Shown: positions 32,778 through 42,434, numbered from the stretch's first letter. The stretch: 64,000 nt of DNA from DATAOG01 sp963782885 (GCA_963782885.1 CAWALL010000037.1:1-64000); one strand, 5' to 3'. A program made the numbers and translations. Notes: generated by a model not told the origin, from the sequence alone.

Positions 32778-33814
32778 CGGCTCTGGCCGCCTTCAAAGCG
32801 GATGCGCGGATCGAGCACCGCGAGCGCCAAGTCGGAGACCAGGATGCCGACCACGGTCAAAAGCGCCAGCAGCATCAGGAACGAGCCGGCGAGGTACATG
32901 TCCTGGGTCTGCAGCGCGCGCAGCAGCATCGGGCCGGTGGTCGGCAGCGAGAGCACGATCGAAACCACCGCGGCGCCCGAGATCACCGAGGGCAGAAGGG
33001 TGCCGATGTCGGCGATGAACGGATTGAGCGACATGCGCAGCGGATATTTGCAGAGCGCCCGGAACGGCGGCAGGCCCTTGGCCTTGGCGGTGACCACGTA
33101 AGGCTTCTGCAGCTCGTCGAGCAGGTTGGCGCGCAATCGGCGGATCATGCCGGCGGTGCCCGAGGTGCCGATCACGATCACCGGGACCCAAAGATGCGCG
33201 AGCACCGAGGCGAACTTGGCCCAGCTCATCGGCTGATCGAGATACTCCGGCGCCATCAGACCGCCGATCGAGGTGCCGAACACCACGTTGGCGAAGTACA
33301 GCAGGACCAGGGCCAGCAGGAAGTTCGGGGTCGCGAGGCCGAGGAAGCCGATGAAGGTCAGCACGTGGTCGCTCGTGCTGTACTTGTGGGTCGCGGAGTA
33401 GACCCCGATCGGGAACGACATCACCCAGGTGAACAGGATCGTCGTGAACGAGACGATGAACGACAGTAACAGCCGGTCGCCGACCACGGCGCTGACCGGC
33501 AGGTCGTACTCGAACGAATAGCCGAAGTCGCCACGGAACAGGCCGCCCAGCCAGACCAGATACTGTTGCCACCAGGGTCGGTCGAGGCCGTAGATCTGGC
33601 GCAGGTACTCGATCTTCTCGCCCTGAATGCGCTCGCCCTGGGCCTGCAGCTCGGCGATATAGCTCGACAAATAGTCGCCGGGCGGCAGCTGGATGATCAC
33701 GAACGTGATCAGGCTGATCGCGAGCAGCGTCGGCACCATGATCAGGAGACGATGGACCACATAGCGCAGCACGCCCCGCGCCTCCCCGTTCTGCCTCGCT
33801 ATCCCTTGCGTCAT
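32774..33814 (-). CDS. Oligopeptide-type ABC transporter permease (OppB/DppB)
   Basis: ATG 33814 gives 346 residues (the upstream open part is not conserved-looking). The N-terminal helix VVHRLLIMVPTLLAISLITF and the first loop (QLPPGDYLSSYIAELQAQGE, YGLDRPWWQQYLVWLGGLFR, GDFGYSFEYDLPVS) are typical of OppB. The EAA motif is ELQKPYVVTAKAKGLP, followed by YPLRMSLNPFIADIG. It forms the inner-membrane pair with OppC. The gene upstream (holA) is on the same strand but unrelated in function and 97 bp away. Confidence 0.92.
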   Translation of the reverse strand: MTQGIARQNGEARGVLRYVVHRLLIMVPTLLAISLITFVIIQLPPGDYLSSYIAELQAQGERIQGEKIEYLRQIYGLDRPWWQQYLVWLGGLFRGDFGYSFEYDLPVSAVVGDRLLLSFIVSFTTILFTWVMSFPIGVYSATHKYSTSDHVLTFIGFLGLATPNFLLALVLLYFANVVFGTSIGGLMAPEYLDQPMSWAKFASVLAHLWVPVIVIGTSGTAGMIRRLRANLLDELQKPYVVTAKAKGLPPFRALCKYPLRMSLNPFIADIGTLLPSVISGAAVVSIVLSLPTTGPMLLRALQTQDMYLAGSFLMLLALLTVVGILVSDLALAVLDPRIRFEGGQSR

Positions 33815-33911
33815 GCCGCCGCCGCGAGTGCTCGGCTTCGGCCGGCCTGACCAGACAGACCGTAGAAGCGTTCTCCGGCACAATGCAAGAGGGCGATTGG
33901 CGGCGGGCTCG

Positions 33912-34979
33912 CTACGGGCCGGGCCGGTCCTCGGCGGCCGCCCGGGCCGAAAGGCAGATCCCGAGCGCCGCGCGCCGGCAAAGCGCCACCGCTGGCCGAC
34001 CGGTGGTCTTACAGCCGATCTCGGCCTCGAGCAGGCGGCCGAGGGCGGCGGCGGCCCGGGCCGCCGGCCAGCGCCGCAGCTCCGCCCGGACGCTGGGCTT
34101 GCGCCGGAAGTGGATCGGCGGCCGCGCCCGCTCGATCACCTGCTCGAGCGGCTCGCCCGCCTCGATCTGGAGCGCCAGCGCGTGCAGGCGGGTGACGTGA
34201 TTGGCGAGGGCGCGCAGCAGGCGCACCGGGGACTCGCCTTCGCCGAGCAGACGGTCCAGACAGCGTTCGAGCTGGCTCGCCTCGCCGAGCGTGGCGGCAT
34301 GGACCAGATCGTCGAGCTCCAACGCCGCGCTGTCGCCGACCATCAGCGCGGCCGCCTCCAGGGTCACCCGGCGGGCGGCCCGCGCGGGCTCCTCGGCGCC
34401 GGGCGCGAGGTAGAGCGCAAGCTTGGCGAGCTCGCTCCGCGTGATGCCGCGATCAGCGCCCAGATGTTCGATCAGCCAGGCGCGGGCGTCGGGCTCGACC
34501 TGCAGCTCGTGCTCAATCAGAAGCTGGTCGATCAGAGCGCCCAGATCGCGCCCTTCGTCGCGGTAGCAGGCGATCGCGGCAGCATTCGAAGCGCCTTCGA
34601 TCAGGCGGCGCAGCGACGAACCGGACCCGAGCTCGCCGGCGTCGATTACGACCAGCGCATCCAGGGTCCCGAGCCCGAGCAGGGCGCGGCAGGCCGCGGT
34701 CACCTGATCGCCCGCCTGGCGCAACCGGACCACCCGCCGGCCGCCCACCAGGCAGAGCGCCCGCGCCTCGTCGAGCAGCCGGCCGGGATCGGCCCGGACG
34801 ACATCGGCGCCGAGCTCGGTCAGGCGAAACGGATCCTTGGGATCGTCGAGGACGGCGGCGAGCAGCCGCTCGACCCGCTCACGGACCAGGCCCTGGTCGG
34901 GCCCGTACACCAGCACCACCGGCTGGCCCTGCGAGGGCTGGCGAAGGAAACGCTCGAGCGGCTGGCCGCCTAGCTTCAC
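33912..34979 (-). CDS. holA: DNA polymerase III delta subunit HolA
   Basis: The clamp-loader delta subunit, 355 residues from GTG 34979, which overlaps the lptE stop (GTGA) and has GGAGG just upstream. VVLVYGPDQGLVRERVERLL, a degenerate P-loop, starts the first AAA-like domain; DALVVIDAGELGSGSSLRRL and AAAIACYRDEGRDLGALI follow; the C-terminal collar contains LLRALANHVTRLHALALQIE and PSVRAELRRWPAARAAAALG. The lptE-holA pair behind leuS is the usual arrangement in Proteobacteria. Confidence 0.92.
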   Translation of the reverse strand: MKLGGQPLERFLRQPSQGQPVVLVYGPDQGLVRERVERLLAAVLDDPKDPFRLTELGADVVRADPGRLLDEARALCLVGGRRVVRLRQAGDQVTAACRALLGLGTLDALVVIDAGELGSGSSLRRLIEGASNAAAIACYRDEGRDLGALIDQLLIEHELQVEPDARAWLIEHLGADRGITRSELAKLALYLAPGAEEPARAARRVTLEAAALMVGDSAALELDDLVHAATLGEASQLERCLDRLLGEGESPVRLLRALANHVTRLHALALQIEAGEPLEQVIERARPPIHFRRKPSVRAELRRWPAARAAAALGRLLEAEIGCKTTGRPAVALCRRAALGICLSARAAAEDRPGP

Positions 34980-35494
34980 GTCGCCTCCGCCTGACGGACG
35001 AAGTGGATGGCGAGCTGGGTCTGGATGTCGTTGCCGACTTCGCGGGCGGCATTCTGCTCGGCGGCGAGCTCGGCGGCGAGCTCGGCGTAGGGATCCCGGA
35101 TCGCGTTGTAGCTCGCGACCCGGCGCACGACCGAGTTGTAGACCACCTGCTGGGTGGCCATGTCGATCAGACGAAAGCGCGCGGTCAGGGTCAGATTGAA
35201 GCGCGTGGCCGTGTTGTCGAGCTGGATCCCGAGGGCGGTGTTGCGGCGCTGCAGGTTGATCTGCAGCAGATAGCGGTTCGCGACCTCGGCGCCGCTCGGG
35301 TTGAGCTGGTCCAGCAGATTGTCGCGCACGAGATAGCCGACGCGGTCGCGCGGGGCCTTGACCTCGATCGCGGCCAGTTCGTTCTGCACGTCGGTGTTCT
35401 TGACCTGCCTGAGCATCGGCCGGAAGCCGCAGCCCCCGAGCGCGGCACCGAGTGCGGCGCCAAGCGCGAGGAGGACGCCCCGGCGGCTCGCCAT
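34976..35494 (-). CDS. lptE: LPS-assembly lipoprotein LptE
   Basis: A 172-residue lipoprotein (lipobox LGGCGF, Cys at about 22) that plugs LptD in the outer membrane for LPS insertion. Features of the alphaproteobacterial form: GFRPMLRQ, LAAIEVKAPRDRVGYLVRDN and NLTLTARFRLIDMATQQVVY. It starts 6 bp after the leuS stop and overlaps holA, so the three genes are likely one transcript. Confidence 0.93.
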   Translation of the reverse strand: MASRRGVLLALGAALGAALGGCGFRPMLRQVKNTDVQNELAAIEVKAPRDRVGYLVRDNLLDQLNPSGAEVANRYLLQINLQRRNTALGIQLDNTATRFNLTLTARFRLIDMATQQVVYNSVVRRVASYNAIRDPYAELAAELAAEQNAAREVGNDIQTQLAIHFVRQAEAT

Positions 35495-35500
35495 GTTGGC

Positions 35501-38164
35501 TCAGACGACCAGATTGACGATCTTGTCGGGCACGACGATCACCCGCCGTGGCGCCTTGCCGCCGAGGCCGCGGACCACGTTGGGCTCGGCCAGCGCCGCC
35601 GCCTCGGCGGCCTGGCGGTCGCTGCCGGAAGGGAGCGCGATGGTCGCCCGGAGCTTGCCGTTGACCTGGACTGCGATCGTGACCCGGTCCTCGACCAGCC
35701 AGTCCCGGTTCGCCTCGGGCCAGGCGGTATCGGCCAGCGGCACCTCGTGGCCGAGGCGTTGCCAGAGCTCTTCGGCCAAGTGCGGGACCATCGGCCCGAG
35801 CAGCTGCACCAAGGTCTCGAGCCCCGCGCGCATCAGCGCCGGCGCGGCCGGATCCTCCGGATCGAACCCCTCGAGCCGGTTGGAGAGCTCGCGAATCAGG
35901 GCGACCGCCTTGTTGAAGTGAAAGCGGTCGAGCTCGTCGGTCACCGCCTGGATGGTCCGGTGGAGCGCGCGCATGAGCTCGGTCGCGGGCGGCGAGAGCG
36001 GCTCCGGCGCGCGGGCCCCGCCCGGCGCGAGCTGTCCCAGCCGGTCCTCGATCAGGCGCCAGAGGCGGTTGAGATAGCGCCAGGCGCCGTCGATCCCGGC
36101 CTCGGTCCACTCCAGATCGCGCTCGGGCGGGCTGTCGGACAGCATGAAGAGGCGCGCGGTATCGGCGCCATAGGCCTCGATAGTCGCGGTCGGATCGATC
36201 GTGTTGCGGCGCGACTTGCTCATCTTCTCGGAGCGGCCGACCACGACTTCGCCGGAGATCTTCGCCGTATCCTGTGGCTCGCTCGCCGAAAGGTCCGCCG
36301 TGACGACAGCAGGACCCGCGGCGGTGAACTGATCCGGTGCCTGGACGGTGCTAAGATGGCCTTTGATAACCCAACGGCCTGGCTCGATTTCCTCGACCTC
36401 GCTCGGCTCTAGCCAGCGGCCGCGGGCATCGCGGAAGGTCCGATGGGTGACCATGCCCTGGGTGAACAGGCCGGCGAACGGCTCGTGGAACGACAGATAG
36501 CCGCAGCGCTTCAGGGCGCGGGTAAAGAAGCGTGAGTACAGCAGGTGCAGGACCGCGTGCTCGACGCCGCCGATGTACTGGTCGACCGGCATCCAGCGCT
36601 CGACCTCCTGTCGTTCGAAGGCGGTCGCGGCCTGCGGCGAGCAGAACCGGAGAAAATACCAGGAGCTTTCGACGAAGGTGTCGAACGTGTCGGTCTCGCG
36701 CTCGGCCGGCCGGCCGCAGCTCGGGCAGATCACGTGCTTCCAGGTCGGATGGCGCGCGAGCGGATTGCCCGGCTGCTTGAGCTCGACGTCCTCAGGCAAG
36801 GTCACCGGCAGCTGGTCGCACGGTACCGGCACGAGCCCACAGGCGTCGCAGTGGATGACCGGGATCGGACAACCCCAGTAGCGCTGGCGCGAGACGCCCC
36901 AGTCGCGCAGCCGGAAGGTGACCTCGCCGCGACCCAGGCCATGCGCCTCGATGTGCTCGATCACCCGCCGCTTGGCGCTCGCGACGTCGAGCCCATTCAG
37001 GAACTCCGAATTGATCAGGCGCCCGTCGCCGACGTAGGCCTCGGCGCCGATCGCGAAGGTCTGCGGGTCCACGCCCGGCGGCAGGACCACCGGCAGCACG
37101 GGACGGCCGTACTTGCGCGCGAACTCGAGGTCGCGCTGGTCGTGCGCGGGGCAGCCGAAGATCGCCCCGGTGCCGTACTCCATGAGCACGAAGTTGGCGA
37201 CGTAGACCGGCAGCTCCTGGCTCGGGGCCAAGGGATTGCGGCAGCGCAGGCCAGTGTCGTAGCCCTGCTTCTCGGCCTGCTCGATCACCTCCTCGCTGGT
37301 GCCGAGGTGGGCGCATTCGGCGATGAAGGCAGCTAGACCCGGGTCGCGGCCGGCAAGCTCGACGCTCAGCGGGTGATCGGGTGCCAGCGCCATGAAGCTG
37401 GCGCCGAACAGCGTGTCCGGGCGGGTGGTGAAGACCTCGAGTTCATCGTCCTGTCCGATGATCGGGAACTGGACCCGGGCACCCTCGGAGCGGCCGATCC
37501 ATTTCTGCTGCATCAGCCGGACCTTGTCCGGCCAGCGCTCCAGCCGGTCGAGCGCCTCGAGCAACTCCTGGCTGTAGTCGGTGATCTTGAGGAACCATTG
37601 CGCGAGCTTGCGTCGCTCGACCGGCGCGCCCGAGCGCCAGCCGCGACCGTCAATCACCTGCTCGTTGGCGAGGACGGTCTGGTCGACCGGGTCCCAGTTG
37701 ACCCAGGACTCCTTGCGCTCGACCAGCCCGGCCGCGAGGAAGTCGAGGAACATCGCCTGCTCGTGGCGATAGTAGTCGGGATCGCAGGTGGCGATCTCGC
37801 GTGACCAGTCGAGCGACAGGCCCATAGATTTGAGCTGCGCCCGCATTTCCGCGATGTTGGCCCAGGTCCACCTAGCCGGGTGCACGCCCTTGGCGATCGC
37901 CGCGTTCTCGGCCGGCATGCCGAAGGCGTCCCAGCCCATCGGATGGAGCACATCGTACCCCTGGGCCCGCTTCCAGCGGGCCACCACGTCGCCCAGCGTG
38001 TAATTGCGCACGTGGCCCATGTGGATGCGGCCCGACGGATAGGGAAACATCTCGAGCACATAGTATTTCGGGCGCTCGGAGGCCGAGGGGGTCCGGAACG
38101 TCGCGCGCTCGTCCCAGATCCGCTGCCACTTCGCCTCGGTGTCCTTGAACGGATAGCGCACCAT
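35501..38164 (-). CDS. leuS: Leucyl-tRNA synthetase
   Basis: 887 residues from ATG 38164, 11 bases behind GGAGG. Charges tRNA-Leu in the cytoplasm. The class I signatures are present: PYPSGRIHMGHVRN (HIGH) and SEKMSKSRRN (KMSKS). The editing domain (TTRPDTLFGASFMALAPDHP) lies between the catalytic halves, and WFLKITDYSQELLEAL, SSWYFLRF and the anticodon-binding region follow. A leucine-specific insert near KGHLSTVQAPDQF is visible. Full length, no lesions. It heads the leuS-lptE-holA group. Confidence 0.98.
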   Translation of the reverse strand: MVRYPFKDTEAKWQRIWDERATFRTPSASERPKYYVLEMFPYPSGRIHMGHVRNYTLGDVVARWKRAQGYDVLHPMGWDAFGMPAENAAIAKGVHPARWTWANIAEMRAQLKSMGLSLDWSREIATCDPDYYRHEQAMFLDFLAAGLVERKESWVNWDPVDQTVLANEQVIDGRGWRSGAPVERRKLAQWFLKITDYSQELLEALDRLERWPDKVRLMQQKWIGRSEGARVQFPIIGQDDELEVFTTRPDTLFGASFMALAPDHPLSVELAGRDPGLAAFIAECAHLGTSEEVIEQAEKQGYDTGLRCRNPLAPSQELPVYVANFVLMEYGTGAIFGCPAHDQRDLEFARKYGRPVLPVVLPPGVDPQTFAIGAEAYVGDGRLINSEFLNGLDVASAKRRVIEHIEAHGLGRGEVTFRLRDWGVSRQRYWGCPIPVIHCDACGLVPVPCDQLPVTLPEDVELKQPGNPLARHPTWKHVICPSCGRPAERETDTFDTFVESSWYFLRFCSPQAATAFERQEVERWMPVDQYIGGVEHAVLHLLYSRFFTRALKRCGYLSFHEPFAGLFTQGMVTHRTFRDARGRWLEPSEVEEIEPGRWVIKGHLSTVQAPDQFTAAGPAVVTADLSASEPQDTAKISGEVVVGRSEKMSKSRRNTIDPTATIEAYGADTARLFMLSDSPPERDLEWTEAGIDGAWRYLNRLWRLIEDRLGQLAPGGARAPEPLSPPATELMRALHRTIQAVTDELDRFHFNKAVALIRELSNRLEGFDPEDPAAPALMRAGLETLVQLLGPMVPHLAEELWQRLGHEVPLADTAWPEANRDWLVEDRVTIAVQVNGKLRATIALPSGSDRQAAEAAALAEPNVVRGLGGKAPRRVIVVPDKIVNLVV

Positions 38165-38286
38165 CGAGCCGATCACCTCCGCTGGCCGAACCGCGGTGGT
38201 TTAGAAGAGCTGGCGGGGATTGCCTAGCAGAAAGCCGCCCGTCCGGGTCCCGTCGCTCCCGGGCAACCCGGATCAGGCGGCGAGGG

Positions 38287-38913
38287 CTAGCCTTCGGCGG
38301 TCCCGAGCGCGGCAATCCGCAGTTCGCGCGCCCGGGTCAGGATGCTGTTCTCGATGCCGGTCTTGGTCTCGGGATCGACCGCGGCGTCGGTCCAGCTGCC
38401 GCCGCCGTCGCTGGTCTGCCGGAACACCGCGACCTTGACGGCATCCGCACGCAGCACGCGATCGAGAATATAGACGGTGAGCTTGAAGCGCTCGGTGGGG
38501 GTCTCCGGCGGCGCGTACCAGTCGGTAATGATCACGCCGCCGAACGGATCGGCCTGGACGAGAGGCATGAAATCGATGGTCTCAAGCGACGCCCGCCAGA
38601 GATAGGCGTTGACGCCGATGCCCCCGCCAACGCCGCCGCCGCCGCCGTTGGCGTCCGGCTTGCGGTCGCCGCCGAACAGCGTGAAACCGTCGGCGCCGTG
38701 CACGGTGCCGTATTCGGCGCGGATGCGCTCCTGCGACGTGGTCGGCACCGCCGGGGTGGCGGGCCCCACGTCGGTACTGGTGCAGCCGACCACCGCGAGC
38801 GCCGCCAGACCACAGCCCAGCCACGAGACGCCGCACAACAGCGATCGCCGCGGCCTCTCCGACCTGGCTGCGCCCGGCAGATCCAGCCTCCCCGGAGCCC
38901 GAGCCCGCAGCAT
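38287..38913 (-). CDS. DUF3576 lipoprotein
   Basis: A 208-residue protein of the DUF3576 family, which commonly lies next to leuS in alphaproteobacteria. Lipobox LAVVGCTS puts the acylated Cys at about residue 44; the true start may be at an internal codon, since the first 25 residues are Arg-rich. The conserved core is GIGVNAYLWRASLETIDFMP, ADPFGGVIITDWYAPPETPT, ERFKLTVYILDRVLRADAVK and SILTRARELRIAAL. Likely an outer-membrane or periplasmic lipoprotein; molecular role unknown. It is 122 bp upstream of leuS on the same strand (in transcription order after the porin-like gene). Confidence 0.88.
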   Translation of the reverse strand: MLRARAPGRLDLPGAARSERPRRSLLCGVSWLGCGLAALAVVGCTSTDVGPATPAVPTTSQERIRAEYGTVHGADGFTLFGGDRKPDANGGGGGVGGGIGVNAYLWRASLETIDFMPLVQADPFGGVIITDWYAPPETPTERFKLTVYILDRVLRADAVKVAVFRQTSDGGGSWTDAAVDPETKTGIENSILTRARELRIAALGTAEG

Positions 38914-39665
38914 CAGAAGTTGAGCCGGAGGCTGACCCGCCCCGCCGTGGCCGCATCGCCCTTCTTATCGTCGGCGTAGGCGACGTCGCCCTGCACGACC
39001 AGCCCCGGCGTCAAGGTCAGTCGGCTGCCGACCGTGAACACGCTGGTATCGACCGGGCTCTCCTCGCGGTCGACGACGCTGTAGCTCAGGTGGGTGTCGA
39101 GCGGCCCCAGACCGTAGGTCACGCCCGCGGTCATCCGGGAACCGTCCAGGCCCAAACCCATCAGCGCCGCATCCTGACCGTAGGTAGCATCGAACCGCAG
39201 GCTCGAGACCGCGAGCTCGCCGCCGACGACCAGCCCAGACTCGCCCGTGTCGGAGGTCGCCGAAGGATTGACCACGCCGGCGCCGGCCGCCAGATCGACC
39301 GCCCAGCCCGCGATCTCGGTGCCGCTCAGGCCGAGCAGCAAGCTGTGCATCTCGTTCGAGGCCGGCGCCGCCTCAGGGGTGGCGCTGCGCTGGTAGCCCG
39401 GCAGACGCTCGGCCCCGCTCAGGCCCAGGCCGCCAAACCGAGGGGTGAATGCGGTGAGCGCTGAACTGTCGCCTGACTCCAGGCGGATGGCGTAGCGGCC
39501 GTCCGTGGCGAGAGGCCCGACCAGGTCACGATGGACTGCCGACAAGGCCTGGTCCTGATAACCGCCCACACTAACATCGGACGCCGCCTCGACGGACCCG
39601 CCCCACATCGCCAGCGTCAAGCCGGCCATCACTACCGTTCCGCCGGTCCGAACCGCCTGCCACAT
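38913..39665 (-). CDS. Porin-like outer-membrane beta-barrel protein
   Basis: A 250-residue protein with a signal peptide ending SVEAASDV and a sequence of alternating beta strands (MTAGVTYGLGPLDTHLSYSV, SRLTLTPGLVVQGDVAYADD) ending in RVSLRLNF, the terminal aromatic that targets the outer membrane. It resembles the last two-thirds of Gram-negative porins such as the neighbour at 39874-40983 but is shorter. It may be a small porin or a diverged relative. The stop shares its last base with the DUF3576 start. Confidence 0.7.
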   Translation of the reverse strand: MWQAVRTGGTVVMAGLTLAMWGGSVEAASDVSVGGYQDQALSAVHRDLVGPLATDGRYAIRLESGDSSALTAFTPRFGGLGLSGAERLPGYQRSATPEAAPASNEMHSLLLGLSGTEIAGWAVDLAAGAGVVNPSATSDTGESGLVVGGELAVSSLRFDATYGQDAALMGLGLDGSRMTAGVTYGLGPLDTHLSYSVVDREESPVDTSVFTVGSRLTLTPGLVVQGDVAYADDKKGDAATAGRVSLRLNF

Positions 39666-39803
39666 CCTCGCTTGCCGCTGTCCGTCGAAGGCGCTCTGCT
39701 CAGTTCTTCAACACATATTGCGCCGCCGCTGCGGCATTTTCAAGCACCAAGAGATGAATAAGTCGAGACCGGACCCAATGTGGCCGGTAGCTTGGCAACG
39801 ACG

Positions 39804-39836
39804 AAAAGGGGTGGCAGAGCCGTGCCCGCCACCCCT
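39804..39836 (-). terminator. Rho-independent terminator of the porin gene
   Basis: On the minus strand AGGGGTGGC and GCCACCCCT form a perfect 9-bp stem (39836-39828 with 39815-39807) around 12 bases, directly followed by TTTT (39807-39804). It lies about 40 bp after the porin stop codon at 39874 and is well placed to end that transcript. Confidence 0.75.
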
Positions 39837-39873
39837 CGTCGAAACCCGCCGCGGGTGCGCGGCCGGGGTGCGC

Positions 39874-40983
39874 TCAGTAGTCCATCTGGATGCTGACCAC
39901 GCCCGCCCAGGTACCGCCGCTATTCGTGCCGTCGTCGTGCTTGAAGGGATCTTCGTCGTTGTAGGAGGCGTCGCCCTTGAGGGTCACCCCCGGCATCAGA
40001 CCGACATCGCCGCTGAGGAAGTAGACGTTCTGCGTGCCGCCCTCGTCCGGGTTCCAGTTGACGTAGCCGACGCTGGCGCTGGCGATGCCGAATTTGTACT
40101 TCAGGCCAGCGTCGAGGAAGGTGCCTTCGTTGAAGGAGAAGTTATGGCCGGCCGTCGCACCGAACGAGAGGCCGCCCAGCCCGATCAGGCCGCCCACCTC
40201 CGCGTCCTTCTGGTCGTTATTGGTGAAGCCGCCGGGGTCCTGCGGGTCGGCGATCAGGCCGTTGTTGTGGGTGAAGGCACCGGTCGTGCTCAGGGTCAGG
40301 TCGAAGCCGCCGAACGCGCCGACCCAGTTGGCGCCGGCGCCGAACCCATAGCCGGCCGTGCCCGAGTTGAAGAATGGCGCGCACCTCGCATTGGTGCTCT
40401 GTGCCGAGCAGTTGATGCCGCCGTTGTCGCTCTGGTTCGGGACGACGTCGAAGCCCAGCTGGAAACCGCCGACGCGCGGCGTGTAGTAGATGGCCTTGGC
40501 GGAGTCGCCGTTCGAGATGTGGTACACCGACGCCAGATTGGTGGTGTCGCCGTCGAGACCGCCCGTGCCGGACTGCGCGTCCTCGGCACCGACGAACATC
40601 ACGTCCTCGGCGCCATCCTGGCGGCCGAGCTCGATCCGGCCGAAGCCACCCGAGAAGAACAGGTTGGCCTCGTCGGCCTCGGTCTGGCTGTGGTCAGCAG
40701 TTTCGATACTGTAGAGTTCGATCTCGACGTAGGAGCCGTAGGTGACGCCGCTATCGGTGACGCCGGTCGCCTCGATATGGACCTCGGTGTCCATAAACCC
40801 GGTATAGCCCGAGTCGGGCACCCCGTTGACGTTCGTCTCGTCGGTCGCGGCCTTCACCCCGACCTCGGTGTAGCCGCCGAGCGTAACCTTGATCGGGCTT
40901 TGGGCCTCGGCCGGGGCCACGCTGGCAAACAGGAGGCCGGCGCCCACGAGCGCGGTGCTGCCCAACAACAGCCTTTGATTCAT
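39874..40983 (-). CDS. Porin (alphaproteobacterial Gram-negative porin family)
   Basis: ATG 40983 behind GGAGAACGGGA gives 369 residues. The signal peptide MNQRLLLGSTALVGAGLLFA ends at AEAQSP. The barrel follows the family pattern: IKVTLGGYTEVGVKAATDE, DTEVHIEATGVTDSGVTYGS, FFSGGFGRIELGRQDGAEDV and YYTPRVGGFQLGFDVVPNQS, ending in VVSIQMDY with a terminal aromatic. Passive diffusion channel in the outer membrane. Monocistronic, with its own terminator and a 236-bp upstream region. Confidence 0.92.
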   Translation of the reverse strand: MNQRLLLGSTALVGAGLLFASVAPAEAQSPIKVTLGGYTEVGVKAATDETNVNGVPDSGYTGFMDTEVHIEATGVTDSGVTYGSYVEIELYSIETADHSQTEADEANLFFSGGFGRIELGRQDGAEDVMFVGAEDAQSGTGGLDGDTTNLASVYHISNGDSAKAIYYTPRVGGFQLGFDVVPNQSDNGGINCSAQSTNARCAPFFNSGTAGYGFGAGANWVGAFGGFDLTLSTTGAFTHNNGLIADPQDPGGFTNNDQKDAEVGGLIGLGGLSFGATAGHNFSFNEGTFLDAGLKYKFGIASASVGYVNWNPDEGGTQNVYFLSGDVGLMPGVTLKGDASYNDEDPFKHDDGTNSGGTWAGVVSIQMDY

Positions 40984-41151
40984 GATCCCGTTCTCCACTC
41001 GCACCCGCAAGGGCGTGTGTTTTCTACTTCAGGGTGAGCGCTTCGCCCGCTGGACACCTGATAAGGCGAACCCTCAACTCTCTCTGTTAACCACTTGAGC
41101 GGCCGGTCATCAACCGCGAATGATGCCCCAGCGCCACAATAACACCGCAAT

Positions 41152-41167
41152 GTGGCTGAAAAGCCAC
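41152..41167. other. Short hairpin with GAAA loop between oxygenase and porin genes
   Basis: GTGGCT-GAAA-AGCCAC at 41152-41167 is a 6-bp stem closed by a GNRA-type loop on the plus strand. On the minus strand it lies about 50 bp after the JmjC-like gene's stop and could be a weak terminator or mRNA stabiliser; there is no T run. Confidence 0.3.
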
Positions 41168-41219
41168 GGCCACCTTTCGCAGCCCGCGCGACCTCACGTG
41201 ACAATGGAGGTCACAGCTC

Positions 41220-42434
41220 TCAGACCGGCTCGATCAGCCGCATCGCGCGGAGATCGCGCAAGCATTGGCTGAGCGCGGCCGGCGGGCGCTCGGGAAAGGC
41301 CGCAGCCAGATCGGCGGCTGAGAATTCGGACCGCTTGAGCACCCAGCCGACCGGGCCGCTGACCTCCGCCGGCACCTCGGTCGCGGCGCGTGAGCCCTCG
41401 GTGACCAGACCGAAGCGCCCACCCTGCTGGACCAGGCGGATGCCCCGGGCGTAAACCCGATAGCGGTCGTCGGCGCCGGCGTGCAGCAGGTCCGGTAGCG
41501 TGTAGCTGTGACGCGGATAGTGAAACATCCGCTGCTGCGCCCTGATCTGCCTTGCAGTTTCGGGTTCGGCCAGGACCTTGGCGATACTGTCGGCCAACAT
41601 CCGGAGATGCGCAGCCAGCTCGCCCTCGGCATCGGGTCGCTCGGGCCGTGGCAGATTGGCGCGGAACTCCGGCAGATCGACCGCCCGCTCGAACAGCAGG
41701 CTCATCACGTCCATGCCGATCGGGTAGGTGACCCCGAACGCGATGTGGACCGCGCCGCCTTCATCCGCCAGGGCATCGTGATACTGGCCGCGCGGCAGAT
41801 AAAGAAGGTCGCCCGGCTCCATGTGGACGTCCATGAGCTTGCGGCCCTTGGTCTGCTCGAGGTGCTCACGCGACAGACTCTTGAACTTCGCATGGGCGAT
41901 CGGGTCGGCCAGCCGGCCCTCGTAGACGTGCCAGGTCTTGGTGCCTTCGACATGCACCGCGTAGACGTCGTGGGTGTCGAAATGCGCCGAGAAACCCTGC
42001 CGGCGCCGTGACGACAGATAGAGGTTGCCCTGCACCTTGCCGCCGAGCGCCTGCTCGATGACCTGCGAGAAGGCGGTCAGGTTCGTGCTGAGATGGTCGA
42101 TGTCGTTGGCGACCAGGGTGGCGCCGCGCTTGAGAAAGTTCTGGACCTGGTCGGGATCGGGCCGCAGCACCTGACCGCCATCGCGACCGACCGCTGAGGC
42201 GCAGTAGCGGGGGGGCAAGATGGGTTCCTTGTCGAGCACCAGCTGGAGCGAGGCCTGCGACCAGATCGTCGCCATGCCGAGCAGCTCGTTGAGCTTGGCC
42301 CAGGTCATGACCGCCGCGAACTTGTCGGCCGTGCCCTTCAGGTGCAGCGGGCGCTGACCTTCGTACTCGGCAAAAAACCGATCGGCGCCGATCGGCGCCA
42401 TGATCTCGTCGAAGCTGAACGGCGGCGTCAGCAT
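41220..42434 (-). CDS. JmjC/cupin ribosomal-oxygenase-like protein
   Basis: ATG 42434 behind GGAGGG gives 404 residues. The iron-binding facial triad of JmjC oxygenases is clear: HFDTHDVYAVHVEGTKTWHVY supplies His and Asp, and VHIAFGVTYP the second His; LYLPRGQYHDALADEGG belongs to the cupin barrel. N-terminal FSFDEIMAPIGADRFFAEYE and a C-terminal winged-helix-like part resemble the RoxA/YcfD family of 2-oxoglutarate-dependent protein hydroxylases acting on ribosomal proteins. The substrate here is not known. It is divergent from the yggS gene. Confidence 0.85.
   Translation of the reverse strand: MLTPPFSFDEIMAPIGADRFFAEYEGQRPLHLKGTADKFAAVMTWAKLNELLGMATIWSQASLQLVLDKEPILPPRYCASAVGRDGGQVLRPDPDQVQNFLKRGATLVANDIDHLSTNLTAFSQVIEQALGGKVQGNLYLSSRRRQGFSAHFDTHDVYAVHVEGTKTWHVYEGRLADPIAHAKFKSLSREHLEQTKGRKLMDVHMEPGDLLYLPRGQYHDALADEGGAVHIAFGVTYPIGMDVMSLLFERAVDLPEFRANLPRPERPDAEGELAAHLRMLADSIAKVLAEPETARQIRAQQRMFHYPRHSYTLPDLLHAGADDRYRVYARGIRLVQQGGRFGLVTEGSRAATEVPAEVSGPVGWVLKRSEFSAADLAAAFPERPPAALSQCLRDLRAMRLIEPV

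Noticed and set aside
41191..41215. GACCTC-N11-GAGGTC dyad near the end of the JmjC-like gene
   Set aside because: Six-base arms occur often by chance at this base composition and no gene start lies next to it.
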